Shown here piece by piece: positions 1 through 7,253 of a stretch of 64,000 nucleotides of DNA (positions are counted from its first letter, which is position 1; each line of letters opens with the position of its first letter). A program made the position numbers and the translations under genes. A model generated the notes under the pieces. The model saw only the letters and a program-made list of their open reading frames with translations, was not told the origin of the DNA and ran no database searches. Source of the DNA: Glacieibacterium sp965200405 (GTDB lineage: Bacteria; Pseudomonadota; Alphaproteobacteria; Sphingomonadales; Sphingomonadaceae); NCBI RefSeq assembly GCF_965200405.1, contig NZ_OZ241356.1:434001-498000 (forward strand), given 5' to 3'.

Positions 1-795
1 GGATTCAAAGCCGGTGGCTTCAACAGCCAGGGCAGCGCGACGATCATCGACCAGAACCTCAACATCCCGCTCGGCGCCGACATCCTCATAAACGACGACT
101 ACAAGAAGGAACGCTCGAGCGCCTGGGAGGCCGGCTTCAAGGCGCGCCTGCTCGACGGTGCACTCTTGGTCAACGGCGCCGCCTACACGACGACGGTCAA
201 GGACATGCAGTTCTTCGAGTTCTTCACCGGGACGTTCGGCGTCCTGCGCACGGTGTCCAACATCGACAAGGTTCGCCTGACGGGCGTCGAAGGTGACTTG
301 AACTATCGCGTGATGACGGGCTGGACCGTCTTTGCTGCAGGCAATTACGTCGACAGCAAGATCAAGAAGAACAGCTCGCGACCCAATACCGTCGGCAACG
401 AGTCGCCGTACACGGCAAAATACACGCTGAACTTCGGCACCCAGCTGTTGCTGCCGGTTAACGACACCTACTCCGCAACCTTCCGTGCCGACTATCGCAT
501 CACCGGGCCGACCTGGTTCCACACCATCCAGGCTCAGACCGTGCGCGGCCTTTTCGACCTGAGCTTCCCGGGCCTCGGCACGGGCGACTTCAGCCAGTCG
601 CGGCGCGACAGCTACGGGCTGCTCAACCTGCGCCTCGGCGTGCAGGCGAAGAACTGGTCGCTGACCGCCTTTTCGGAAAATGCGCTCAACAAGCGCTTCA
701 TCGCCGAGGTCATTCCCTCGCCCGAGTTCGGCGGCGAGTTCCTGGCTCCCGGCGACCGGCGGACCGTCGGCCTCGAACTTGCCGTCAACTTCTGA
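1..795 (+). CDS. TonB-dependent receptor, C-terminal part (5' end outside window)
   Basis: The reading frame is open from base 1, so this is the 3' end of a longer gene. The translated part (about 264 residues) shows alternating beta-strand sequence typical of the outer-membrane barrel: an early GFKAGGFNSQG segment, the 'ERSSAWEAGFKARLLDG' stretch that precedes late barrel strands, and a C-terminal 'RRTVGLELAVNF' ending in Phe, as expected for BAM recognition. By family it imports a ligand across the outer membrane using TonB energy. The plug domain and TonB box are not in the window. It ends 12 bases before the nitrilase gene, so the two are probably co-transcribed and the receptor may import the nitrilase substrate or a precursor; that link is inference. 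Confidence 0.9.
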   Translation, partial: GFKAGGFNSQGSATIIDQNLNIPLGADILINDDYKKERSSAWEAGFKARLLDGALLVNGAAYTTTVKDMQFFEFFTGTFGVLRTVSNIDKVRLTGVEGDLNYRVMTGWTVFAAGNYVDSKIKKNSSRPNTVGNESPYTAKYTLNFGTQLLLPVNDTYSATFRADYRITGPTWFHTIQAQTVRGLFDLSFPGLGTGDFSQSRRDSYGLLNLRLGVQAKNWSLTAFSENALNKRFIAEVIPSPEFGGEFLAPGDRRTVGLELAVNF

Positions 796-807
796 TCGGA
801 TGATATC

Positions 808-1782
808 TTGAGCCGACCGATGAAAATCGCCGCTGCGCATGTCGCGCCAGTCTATATGAACCCCCTCGCGAGCGCGGAAAAAGCCGCAAGCTGGATCACT
901 CGCGCCGGCGGGGAGGGCATCGACCTCGTCGTCTTCCCGGAGGTCTTCATTCCGGGTTTTCCCTACTGGATCAACGCATTCGCACCGCTTGCTCAGCTCG
1001 CCGCCAACGAGCGCTACCAGGATTGCTCGGTCGAGGTTGCCGGGCCGGAAATAGCGATCGTGCAGGCAGCGGCGCGGGCGGCGAACGTCGCGGTGGTGAT
1101 CGGGATCAGCGAGCGCAGCCCCGGTGGGCGGAGTTGCTACAACACCTCGGTGGTGATCGACCGCGACGGCGCGCTGCTCGGCCATCACCGCAAGCTCAAG
1201 CCGACACTCGCCGAGCGCATGATCTGGGGCGATGGCGATGGCTCGACGCTATCGGTGTTCCAGACGGCTGTCGGTCGCGTCGGCGCGCTGGCCTGCTGGG
1301 AGCACACGATGAACCTCGCCCGGCAAGCCCTGGCAGAGCAGAACATCGAGATCCACGCCGGACTTTGGCCAGGCCTGTCGACGATCGCGGGCTTCGAGGA
1401 GGTTGCCGACATCCAGATCGAGGCGATGATGCGAAATCACGCCCTGACCGCTCAATGTTTCGTTGCCTGCGCCTCCAGCCCGGTTACGGCGGAGATCATG
1501 GACTGGATCGCTCGCGAAATCGGTCCGACCGACATGCTCGGCGTCGGCGGCGGCTGGACGGCGATCATCCATCCGTTCGCGATGACGCTCGCCGGCCCGG
1601 TGTCGGGCCTCGAGGAGCAGCTGGTAGCGGCCGAGATCGATCTCGACGCGCGCCACGGCGTGAAATTCTGGGTCGATGGCACCGGACACTATTCGCGCCC
1701 CGACGTGTTGTCGCTCAACTTCGACCGCACCCCGCGTCGGACGATGTACGAAACGAGCTTCAGTCCGGTTACGGACAAATGA
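808..1782 (+). CDS. Nitrilase family carbon-nitrogen hydrolase
   Basis: A 324-residue protein of the nitrilase branch of the C-N hydrolase superfamily, which converts nitriles to carboxylic acids and ammonia or cleaves amides. The Glu-Lys-Cys triad is visible: Glu45 in FPEVFIPGFPYW, Lys in HRKLKPT (129-131) followed by the nitrilase-type ERMIWGDGDGS, and Cys163 in ACWEH. Length and the CWEH motif fit true nitrilases better than short amidases. The start is TTG at 808; an in-frame ATG lies at 820 and could be used instead. It is a cytoplasmic enzyme with no signal peptide and follows the receptor gene by 12 bases. Its stop codon lies within a GTATAC palindrome that probably belongs to the next operon. 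Substrate unknown. Confidence 0.88.
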   Translation: MSRPMKIAAAHVAPVYMNPLASAEKAASWITRAGGEGIDLVVFPEVFIPGFPYWINAFAPLAQLAANERYQDCSVEVAGPEIAIVQAAARAANVAVVIGISERSPGGRSCYNTSVVIDRDGALLGHHRKLKPTLAERMIWGDGDGSTLSVFQTAVGRVGALACWEHTMNLARQALAEQNIEIHAGLWPGLSTIAGFEEVADIQIEAMMRNHALTAQCFVACASSPVTAEIMDWIAREIGPTDMLGVGGGWTAIIHPFAMTLAGPVSGLEEQLVAAEIDLDARHGVKFWVDGTGHYSRPDVLSLNFDRTPRRTMYETSFSPVTDK

Positions 1783-1790
1783 GTATACAT
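1779..1790. promoter_or_regulatory. Candidate GntR operator 1 (ATGAGTATACAT)
   Basis: A near-palindrome centred on GTATAC (1783-1788), overlapping the nitrilase stop codon. GTATAC is an exact fit to the FadR-subfamily GntR consensus GTM-N0-1-KAC. Its centre lies 75 bases from that of a second copy, about seven helical turns, and a GntR gene is close by (4045-4698). Binding is inferred. Confidence 0.45.
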
Positions 1791-1855
1791 TCTTCGGTAT
1801 AGTCTGAGGACAGTCGACCGATTACCGGCCGAACTGCAAACAATGTGATTGATTT

Positions 1856-1865
1856 ATGTATACAT
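1856..1865. promoter_or_regulatory. Candidate GntR operator 2 (ATGTATACAT)
   Basis: A perfect 10-bp palindrome, 58 bases before the start of the HMG-CoA-lyase-like gene, with the same GTATAC core as the copy at 1783-1788 and the one at 32884-32889. It is well placed to control the HMGL/CoA-transferase operon. Confidence 0.5.
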
Positions 1866-1923
1866 TGTGCTTGCATGTGCCCGAAGCCGCGGCTACCCCT
1901 GATGGTATCATGGCAGTCGATAA

Positions 1924-2835
1924 ATGAGCATTTGCATGGGGCGGATCGAATTTGTCGAGGTATCGCCCCGTGACGGTCTGCAGAACGAAGCAAAAATCAT
2001 ATCCGTCGATGACAAGGTCGCATTGATCGAACGCGCCATCGCCGCAGGTGTCCGCCGCATCGAGGTTGCCAGCTTCGTCGATCCCAGGCGCGTTCCGCAG
2101 ATGGCCGATGCCGAGGCCGTCGTCGCCCGCCTCCCCGACCGCGACGACGTCGTTTACATTGGGCTGGTCATGAACAAGCGCGGCGCCTTGCGAGCGCTGG
2201 AGACGCGGATCGATGAAATCGGCGCGGTCTGCGTCGCGACCGATCGCTTCGCCAACGCCAACCAGGGCCAGACTTCGCTGGAATCGTTGGAGATGGCCAA
2301 GGATGTCGTTCGGCTCGCCAAGTCGGCTGGGCGACGCGCCCAGATCACCATCGGCGCGTCGTTCGGCTGCCCGTTCGAGGGCGAGGTCGATCCCGACCAC
2401 ATCGTCGCCATGGCACGCTCGGCCGTCGAGGCCGGACCGCTGGAGATTGCGCTTGCCGATACCATCGGCGTCGGCGTGCCCGGCGAGATCGAAGCGTTGG
2501 TATCGCGCGTCGTTGCAGCGATCGCGCCGGTGCCGGTCCGGGTCCATTTCCACGACACCCGCAACACCGGGATCGCCAACGTCTGGGCAGCGATCAACGC
2601 CGGAGCCTCGGTCGTCGACGCGTCGATCGGTGGGCTGGGCGGCTGTCCGTTCGCCCCCGGTGCCGCAGGCAACGTCGCGTCGGAAGATGTCGCTTACCTG
2701 CTGGACCGGTCGGGCCTCGATGCGGGCCTCGACCTCGACCGGCTGATCGATACGTCGAAGTGGCTTGGCGGCGTCATCGGCCGGCAGCTCCCCGGGATGC
2801 TGAGCCGCGTCGGGCGCTTCCCGGCCGTAGGATAG
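1924..2835 (+). CDS. HMG-CoA lyase-like (HMGL family) acyl-CoA aldolase
   Basis: A 303-residue TIM-barrel lyase of the HMGL-like family. It shows the N-terminal metal-binding motif EVSPRDGLQNE, the HFHDTRNTG strand with metal-ligand histidines, and the loop GGLGGCPFAPGAAGN with the signature Cys of HMG-CoA lyases. Family members split 3-hydroxy-3-methylglutaryl-CoA to acetyl-CoA and acetoacetate, or related branched 3-hydroxyacyl-CoAs. A second in-frame ATG at 1939 gives MGRIEFVEVSPRDG, a more usual N-terminus, and may be the true start; neither start has a strong ribosome site. The CoA-transferase gene follows after 8 bases, so the pair probably activates a branched dicarboxylic acid to its CoA thioester and then cleaves it. 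Two GTATAC palindromes precede the gene. Confidence 0.88.
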   Translation: MSICMGRIEFVEVSPRDGLQNEAKIISVDDKVALIERAIAAGVRRIEVASFVDPRRVPQMADAEAVVARLPDRDDVVYIGLVMNKRGALRALETRIDEIGAVCVATDRFANANQGQTSLESLEMAKDVVRLAKSAGRRAQITIGASFGCPFEGEVDPDHIVAMARSAVEAGPLEIALADTIGVGVPGEIEALVSRVVAAIAPVPVRVHFHDTRNTGIANVWAAINAGASVVDASIGGLGGCPFAPGAAGNVASEDVAYLLDRSGLDAGLDLDRLIDTSKWLGGVIGRQLPGMLSRVGRFPAVG

Positions 2836-2843
2836 GAACCCAG

Positions 2844-4040
2844 ATGCAGACCGAGAACACCGGCCCCCTGAAGGGCATTCGCGTCGTCGAGATGGGCCAG
2901 CTCATTGCGGGGCCGTTCTGCGGACAGTTGCTCGGCGACATGGGCGCCGATGTCATCAAGATCGAGCCGCCTGGCAAGGGCGATCCGATGCGCGAATGGG
3001 GACGCGGCGAGTACCAGCTGTGGTGGGAAGTCGTGTCGCGCAACAAGCGGGCCGTGTCGGCGAACCTGCGCATTGCCGAAGGACAAGAACTGGCACGCCG
3101 GCTGATCGCCACCGCGGACATATTGGTCGAGAATTTCCGGCCCGGGACGCTGGAGAAGTGGGGCATGTCACCCGAGACGCTGCACGCCGAGAACCCGGGG
3201 CTGATCATCGTACGCGTCTCGGGCTATGGCCAGACCGGACCCTATAGCAACCGCGCCGGCTTTGGCGGGATCGGCGAGGCGATGGGCGGCTGGCGTTATA
3301 TCGTCGGCGATCCCGATCGTGCGCCGAGCCGGATGGGCGTCTCGATCGGCGACAGCCTTGCCGCGACGTACGGCTGCCTCGGTGCGCTGGCCGCGCTCCG
3401 TCACCGCGACCAGACGGGAGAGGGTCAGGTCGTCGACAGTTCGCTGTACGAGAGCGTCCTGCAGGTCATGGAAAGCCTGGTCCCCGAATATGTGATCTCG
3501 GGCTATGTGCGCCAGCGGTCGGGGTCGTCGCTCCCCGGGATCGCACCGTCGAACGTCTATAAGTGCCTCGACGGCGAATTCCTCATCGGTGCCAACCAGG
3601 ACACCGTGTTCGCCAGGCTGTGCAAGGCAATGGGCCGCCCGGAACTGGCGACCGATGAACGCTATGCCACGCATGTCGCGCGCGGCCGCAACCAGGTCGA
3701 GCTCGATGCGCTGGTCGAAGCATGGACGATGAAGATGACCGTCGCGGCGGTCGAGGCCAGCATGCTCGAACACAGCATTCCGGCGGGCGGCATCTTCCGC
3801 GCCGCCGAGATGCTCGAGGATCCGCATTTTGCGGCGCGTGAAGCGCTGGTCGATGTCCCGCACCCGCGCTGGGAGGGACTGAAAATGCAGAACGTCTTTC
3901 CCAAGCTGTCGCGGACGCCGGGCGGCATCCGCTCGATCGCGCCGCAATCAGTCGGTCAGGACAATGCCGAGGTCTATGGCGAAGTCCTCGGACTCAGCGG
4001 CGACGACATGGCCGACCTGGTGGCGCGACAGGTCATCTGA
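2844..4040 (+). CDS. Class III (CaiB/BaiF/Frc) CoA-transferase
   Basis: A 398-residue family III CoA-transferase, which moves CoA between acyl-CoA and a free acid through enzyme-bound anhydride and thioester intermediates. The N-terminus LKGIRVVEMGQLIAGPFCG, the 'GADVIKIEPPGKGDPMR' segment and the 'VRVSGYGQTGPY' segment are family hallmarks. The catalytic Asp is Asp170 in GVSIGDSLAA. The frame is open further upstream, to 2760, but the ATG at 2844 lies just after the lyase stop and begins the conserved domain, so it is chosen. It ends 4 bases before the convergent gntR stop. Likely role: supply the CoA ester cleaved by the HMGL-like enzyme. The acid is unknown; succinyl-CoA or acetyl-CoA are plausible donors. 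Confidence 0.9.
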   Translation: MQTENTGPLKGIRVVEMGQLIAGPFCGQLLGDMGADVIKIEPPGKGDPMREWGRGEYQLWWEVVSRNKRAVSANLRIAEGQELARRLIATADILVENFRPGTLEKWGMSPETLHAENPGLIIVRVSGYGQTGPYSNRAGFGGIGEAMGGWRYIVGDPDRAPSRMGVSIGDSLAATYGCLGALAALRHRDQTGEGQVVDSSLYESVLQVMESLVPEYVISGYVRQRSGSSLPGIAPSNVYKCLDGEFLIGANQDTVFARLCKAMGRPELATDERYATHVARGRNQVELDALVEAWTMKMTVAAVEASMLEHSIPAGGIFRAAEMLEDPHFAAREALVDVPHPRWEGLKMQNVFPKLSRTPGGIRSIAPQSVGQDNAEVYGEVLGLSGDDMADLVARQVI

Positions 4041-4044
4041 GCGA

Positions 4045-4698
4045 TCAGGTCCGTTCGCTCGCTTCCTTGCTCTCGGCATAGACGTGATAGGCGCGGCGGA
4101 TGTGCGATGTCATCACCGCGCTTGCCCAGTCGGGATCGCGCTTGGCGATCGCTGCGACGATCTCCTCATGCTCGGCCAGGCTGCGCTCCAGCTGGCCGCG
4201 ATCGTAGCGTAGCGCCGTGCGATGAACGATCGGCTGCAGCACCAGCCGGTTGAGCATCAGCGCCAGGCGGTCGGACGCCGCCGCCTCCAGGATGGTCGCG
4301 TGATATTCGCGGTTCAGGCGGAGGAACGCGTCCACGTCCGGCACCGGCCGATGAACGGCCAGCGCCATCGCAGCACTGTTTTCCTGGAGCCGGACGACGA
4401 TCTCGGCAGTGGCGCGCTGCGCCGCGCGACCCGCGGCATGGCTTTCCAGCATCGTGCGCAACGTGAAGACTTCTTCCACGTCCGTCGGCGACCATTCGTT
4501 GACGAACGAGCGCTGGCTTTCGGTCCGGTAGATGAAAAGCTCATTCTCGAGCCTCGACATGGCGTCGCGCACCGGTGTCCGCGACACGCCGCAACTCGCC
4601 GCCAGTTCCTCTTCCTTGAGCTGGCTTCCCGGCTTGAGCGCGCCGCTCAGGATCAAGTCGCGAATTTGTTCGTAGGCCCGTTCGCTCGCTTTAGACAT
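4045..4698 (-). CDS. GntR family regulator, FadR/FCD subfamily
   Basis: About 217 residues: an N-terminal winged helix-turn-helix with the typical 'EEELAASCGVSRTPVRDAM' recognition region, then an all-helical FCD ligand-binding domain with 'EVFTLRTMLESHAAG', 'LRLNREYHATILEAA' and a late 'TSHIRRAYH' carrying candidate metal-binding histidines. FCD regulators usually sense carboxylic acids and repress neighbouring catabolic genes. The start is ATG 4698, overlapping the isochorismatase stop by 8 bases; a longer frame to 4734 exists but reads into that gene. It is the last gene of hyuA-hyuB-isochorismatase-gntR and faces the HMGL/CoA-transferase operon. The GTATAC palindromes at 1783, 1860 and 32884 are its likeliest operators, by inference. 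Confidence 0.9.
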   Translation of the reverse strand: MSKASERAYEQIRDLILSGALKPGSQLKEEELAASCGVSRTPVRDAMSRLENELFIYRTESQRSFVNEWSPTDVEEVFTLRTMLESHAAGRAAQRATAEIVVRLQENSAAMALAVHRPVPDVDAFLRLNREYHATILEAAASDRLALMLNRLVLQPIVHRTALRYDRGQLERSLAEHEEIVAAIAKRDPDWASAVMTSHIRRAYHVYAESKEASERT

Positions 4699-5362
4699 TG
4701 TCCCTATTAGCCACGGGCTGGCGCCCACCGCCACCGGAAAGCGCGCCGACCATCATCGATATCGCGGCTGCTTCGTCGATTACCTCGGCATATTTTGCCT
4801 GAAGGTCGAACAGGTTCGCGTCATGGGGCGCGGCGTGGCGATCACCGCAAGCGTCGCTGACGACGAACGGCACGAACCCGTGCTGGAGCGCGTCGAGTGC
4901 GGTCGCCCGCACGCACCCCGACGTCGAGAAGCCGGTGATCAACAGCGTGTCGATCCGCATCGAGTTCAAGGTCGATATCAGCGACGAGCCGAAGAAGGCC
5001 GAGGCATATTGCTTTGAGACGACGATCTCGCTGGGCAACGGCTGCAGGGTCGGCGGAAACGCGCCCATCGGGTTGCCCCGGTCGAAGGCCTTGAGCGCCG
5101 GGATCTTGCGGTAGAACAGCCCGCCGTCGCTGCCGCCGGGCGCATAGACGACGTTGGTGAAGATCACCGGGACGCCGGCATTGCGCGCCGCCGCCAGCAG
5201 ACGCTCGTTCGACGCCAGCGCCGCCTCGACGCCGGCATACAGCGGCGAGGCGGGGTCGAGATAAGCCACCACGACATCGACGATGAGGAGCGCCGGCGAC
5301 GTGCCGGGCTCGAGGCGGCCGTCGAAAGCGCCGGCGTAGTTGGCGGCGAGATCGTCGGTCAT
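4691..5362 (-). CDS. Isochorismatase-like cysteine hydrolase
   Basis: A 223-residue alpha/beta protein of the isochorismatase-like hydrolase family. The Asp-Lys-Cys triad is seen as Asp29 in LLIVDVV, Lys in VVSKQYASAFFG, and Cys in GFSTSGCVRATALDA. Such enzymes include N-carbamoylsarcosine amidase, maleamate amidase and nicotinamidase. Its place directly after hyuAB argues for an N-carbamoyl or amide hydrolase acting on the hydantoinase product rather than for isochorismate hydrolysis. The start overlaps the hyuB stop in an ATGA (translational coupling), and its stop overlaps the gntR start. A second family member lies at 20110-20709. Confidence 0.88.
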   Translation of the reverse strand: MTDDLAANYAGAFDGRLEPGTSPALLIVDVVVAYLDPASPLYAGVEAALASNERLLAAARNAGVPVIFTNVVYAPGGSDGGLFYRKIPALKAFDRGNPMGAFPPTLQPLPSEIVVSKQYASAFFGSSLISTLNSMRIDTLLITGFSTSGCVRATALDALQHGFVPFVVSDACGDRHAAPHDANLFDLQAKYAEVIDEAAAISMMVGALSGGGGRQPVANRDNV

Positions 5363-7242
5363 TCAGCGGCGATCGCCATCGGCGTCAGCCAGACCGGCTG
5401 GATCGGTGCCGGCAGCCCGGTCTCGGCGAGGCAGCGCTCGCGCAGGCTCTCGATGGTGCCGCCAGTGTCGAACACCGGCAGCGTCTCGGGACGCTTGCTG
5501 CGCATCTCGGTCCGCAGCGCCTCGGTTGCCGCGGCGTCGACACTACCATCGTCGGCGATGACGACACCGTAGCGCCGCGCGCCCGCAACGGTGACCAGCC
5601 CCTGGACGATCTCCTTGGCGACCAGTGCGGGATCGCGGTCGAGGGCGTCGCCCCAGCCGCCACCGCCCCAGGTGATGAAGTGCAGCACGTCGCCAGCCTT
5701 GACCGGGATGTTCTCGCGCTTGTTGGCGACGACGGTCTCGGTGCCGTCGGCCGAGACCAGCACCTTGCGGGCGCGCGCACCGGGCTCGCCGCCGTTGACG
5801 CCCCAGGGGTGGACGAACCAGCGGTCGTCATGGATGGCGATCATGCCGGGCTCGAGGAAACGGTAGACCATGTCGATGCCGTTGCCGCCGCGGTGCAACC
5901 CCGCCCCGCCCGAGTCCGCGAGCGTCTCGTAGCGCTCGATGACCAGCGGGAAGTAGCGCTCGAGGAACTCGTTGGGGACGTTGGTGAAGTTCGGGAACAG
6001 CGAGTGGCCGTCGGGACCGTCGCCGAGCGGCCGGCCGGGGATGCCGCCAAAGCCGATCTGGAACAGCTGGAAGTATTTGCCGTCCTTGTCGACGCCCGAA
6101 TAGAACAGGTGCGGCGACGACGAGAAGCCCGCGGCATTGAGAAATTCTGGAGTCTTCTGGCCGAGCAGACCACCGAGCACGTCGAAGATCCGCCCCAGCG
6201 CATGGGTGCGCCCGCTGAGCGCGGCCGGAAAGGCCGGCTTGAGCAGCGAGCCCTGCGGGATACGCACGTCGATCAGGTCGTAATAGCCGTCATTGAACAG
6301 GATCTGGGGATCGAAGATCATGATCATGTAGATGCCGAAGAACATGCGCATCATGTTCTCGTTGAGGAAGAAGTTGATCGACCCCGACGATTGCGGATCA
6401 GTGCCCGCGAAATCGAGCACGACACGACCATTCTCGCGCCACATCGTGCATTTGATCTTGTAGGGACCGTAGCCGAGCCCGTCGTCGCAGATATAATCCT
6501 CGAAGCTGACCTTTTCCTCGCCGATCGAGGTCTCGATCAGTGCTTTCATGGCGCGGTGGTTGCGCGCCAGCAGCTCCTCGGTCGCCGACACGAAGACGTC
6601 GTCGCCGAAACGCTCGGCCATCTCGACGATGCGCCGCGAGGCGACCCGGCAGGCCGCGATCAGCGCGTTGAGGTCGGCTGCGCACCATTCCGGCGTGCGC
6701 GTTTGCGTCATCACCAGCTTGATCAGGTCCTCGTTATAGACCCCGGCCTTCCAGATCTTTACCGGCGGGATGCGCACGCCCTCCTGGAAGATCGTCGTCG
6801 CGTCGATCGGCATCGACCCCGGCACCATGCCGCCGATGTCTGACTGGTGCCCGAACATCGAGGTATAGGCGATCAGCCGGCCATCCTTGAACACCGGCAG
6901 CAGCACCAGCCAGTCGTTGGAATGGCTGATCGCACCGCCGACCGAATAGGGATCGGACAGGAAGATCATGTCGCCGTCCTCGATCGAGCCGTCATAGCCG
7001 TCGAGAAACGGTCCGATATAGCTGCCGAACTGGCCGACGATCATCCGGCCCTTGTGGTCGGCGATCAGCGGGAAAGCGTCGCCCTGCTCGCGGATGCCCG
7101 GCGACATGGCCGTTCGCACCAGCGTCGTGTCCATCTCGACACGCGCGTTGCGTAGCGCGTTCTCCATGATGTCGAGGGTGACGGGGTCGATCGCGACTTG
7201 GGCGAACGGGCGGGGGTTGGTCTCGATGATCCGGGTTGCCAT
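5359..7242 (-). CDS. hyuB: Hydantoinase B/oxoprolinase family subunit (HyuB)
   Basis: A 627-residue HyuB-type subunit, starting with 'DPVTLDIMENALRNAR' and continuing with the 'IREQGDAFPLIADHKGRMI' region diagnostic of the family. With HyuA it forms an ATP-dependent amidohydrolase acting on five-membered cyclic amides (hydantoins, 5-oxoproline). Homologous subunit pairs also occur in acetone and acetophenone carboxylases and caprolactamase, so the reaction is not fixed by family alone. The frame is open upstream to 7428 but that part overlaps hyuA; ATG 7242 lies 11 bases after the hyuA stop and starts the conserved domain. The stop overlaps the isochorismatase start (ATGA). Confidence 0.92.
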   Translation of the reverse strand: MATRIIETNPRPFAQVAIDPVTLDIMENALRNARVEMDTTLVRTAMSPGIREQGDAFPLIADHKGRMIVGQFGSYIGPFLDGYDGSIEDGDMIFLSDPYSVGGAISHSNDWLVLLPVFKDGRLIAYTSMFGHQSDIGGMVPGSMPIDATTIFQEGVRIPPVKIWKAGVYNEDLIKLVMTQTRTPEWCAADLNALIAACRVASRRIVEMAERFGDDVFVSATEELLARNHRAMKALIETSIGEEKVSFEDYICDDGLGYGPYKIKCTMWRENGRVVLDFAGTDPQSSGSINFFLNENMMRMFFGIYMIMIFDPQILFNDGYYDLIDVRIPQGSLLKPAFPAALSGRTHALGRIFDVLGGLLGQKTPEFLNAAGFSSSPHLFYSGVDKDGKYFQLFQIGFGGIPGRPLGDGPDGHSLFPNFTNVPNEFLERYFPLVIERYETLADSGGAGLHRGGNGIDMVYRFLEPGMIAIHDDRWFVHPWGVNGGEPGARARKVLVSADGTETVVANKRENIPVKAGDVLHFITWGGGGWGDALDRDPALVAKEIVQGLVTVAGARRYGVVIADDGSVDAAATEALRTEMRSKRPETLPVFDTGGTIESLRERCLAETGLPAPIQPVWLTPMAIAAE

Positions 7243-7253
7243 TGCTGTGCTCC

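Noticed and set aside
5680..6843. 387-codon plus-strand frame opposite hyuB
   Set aside because: Antisense shadow of a well-supported gene, composition of a GC-rich third-position artefact.
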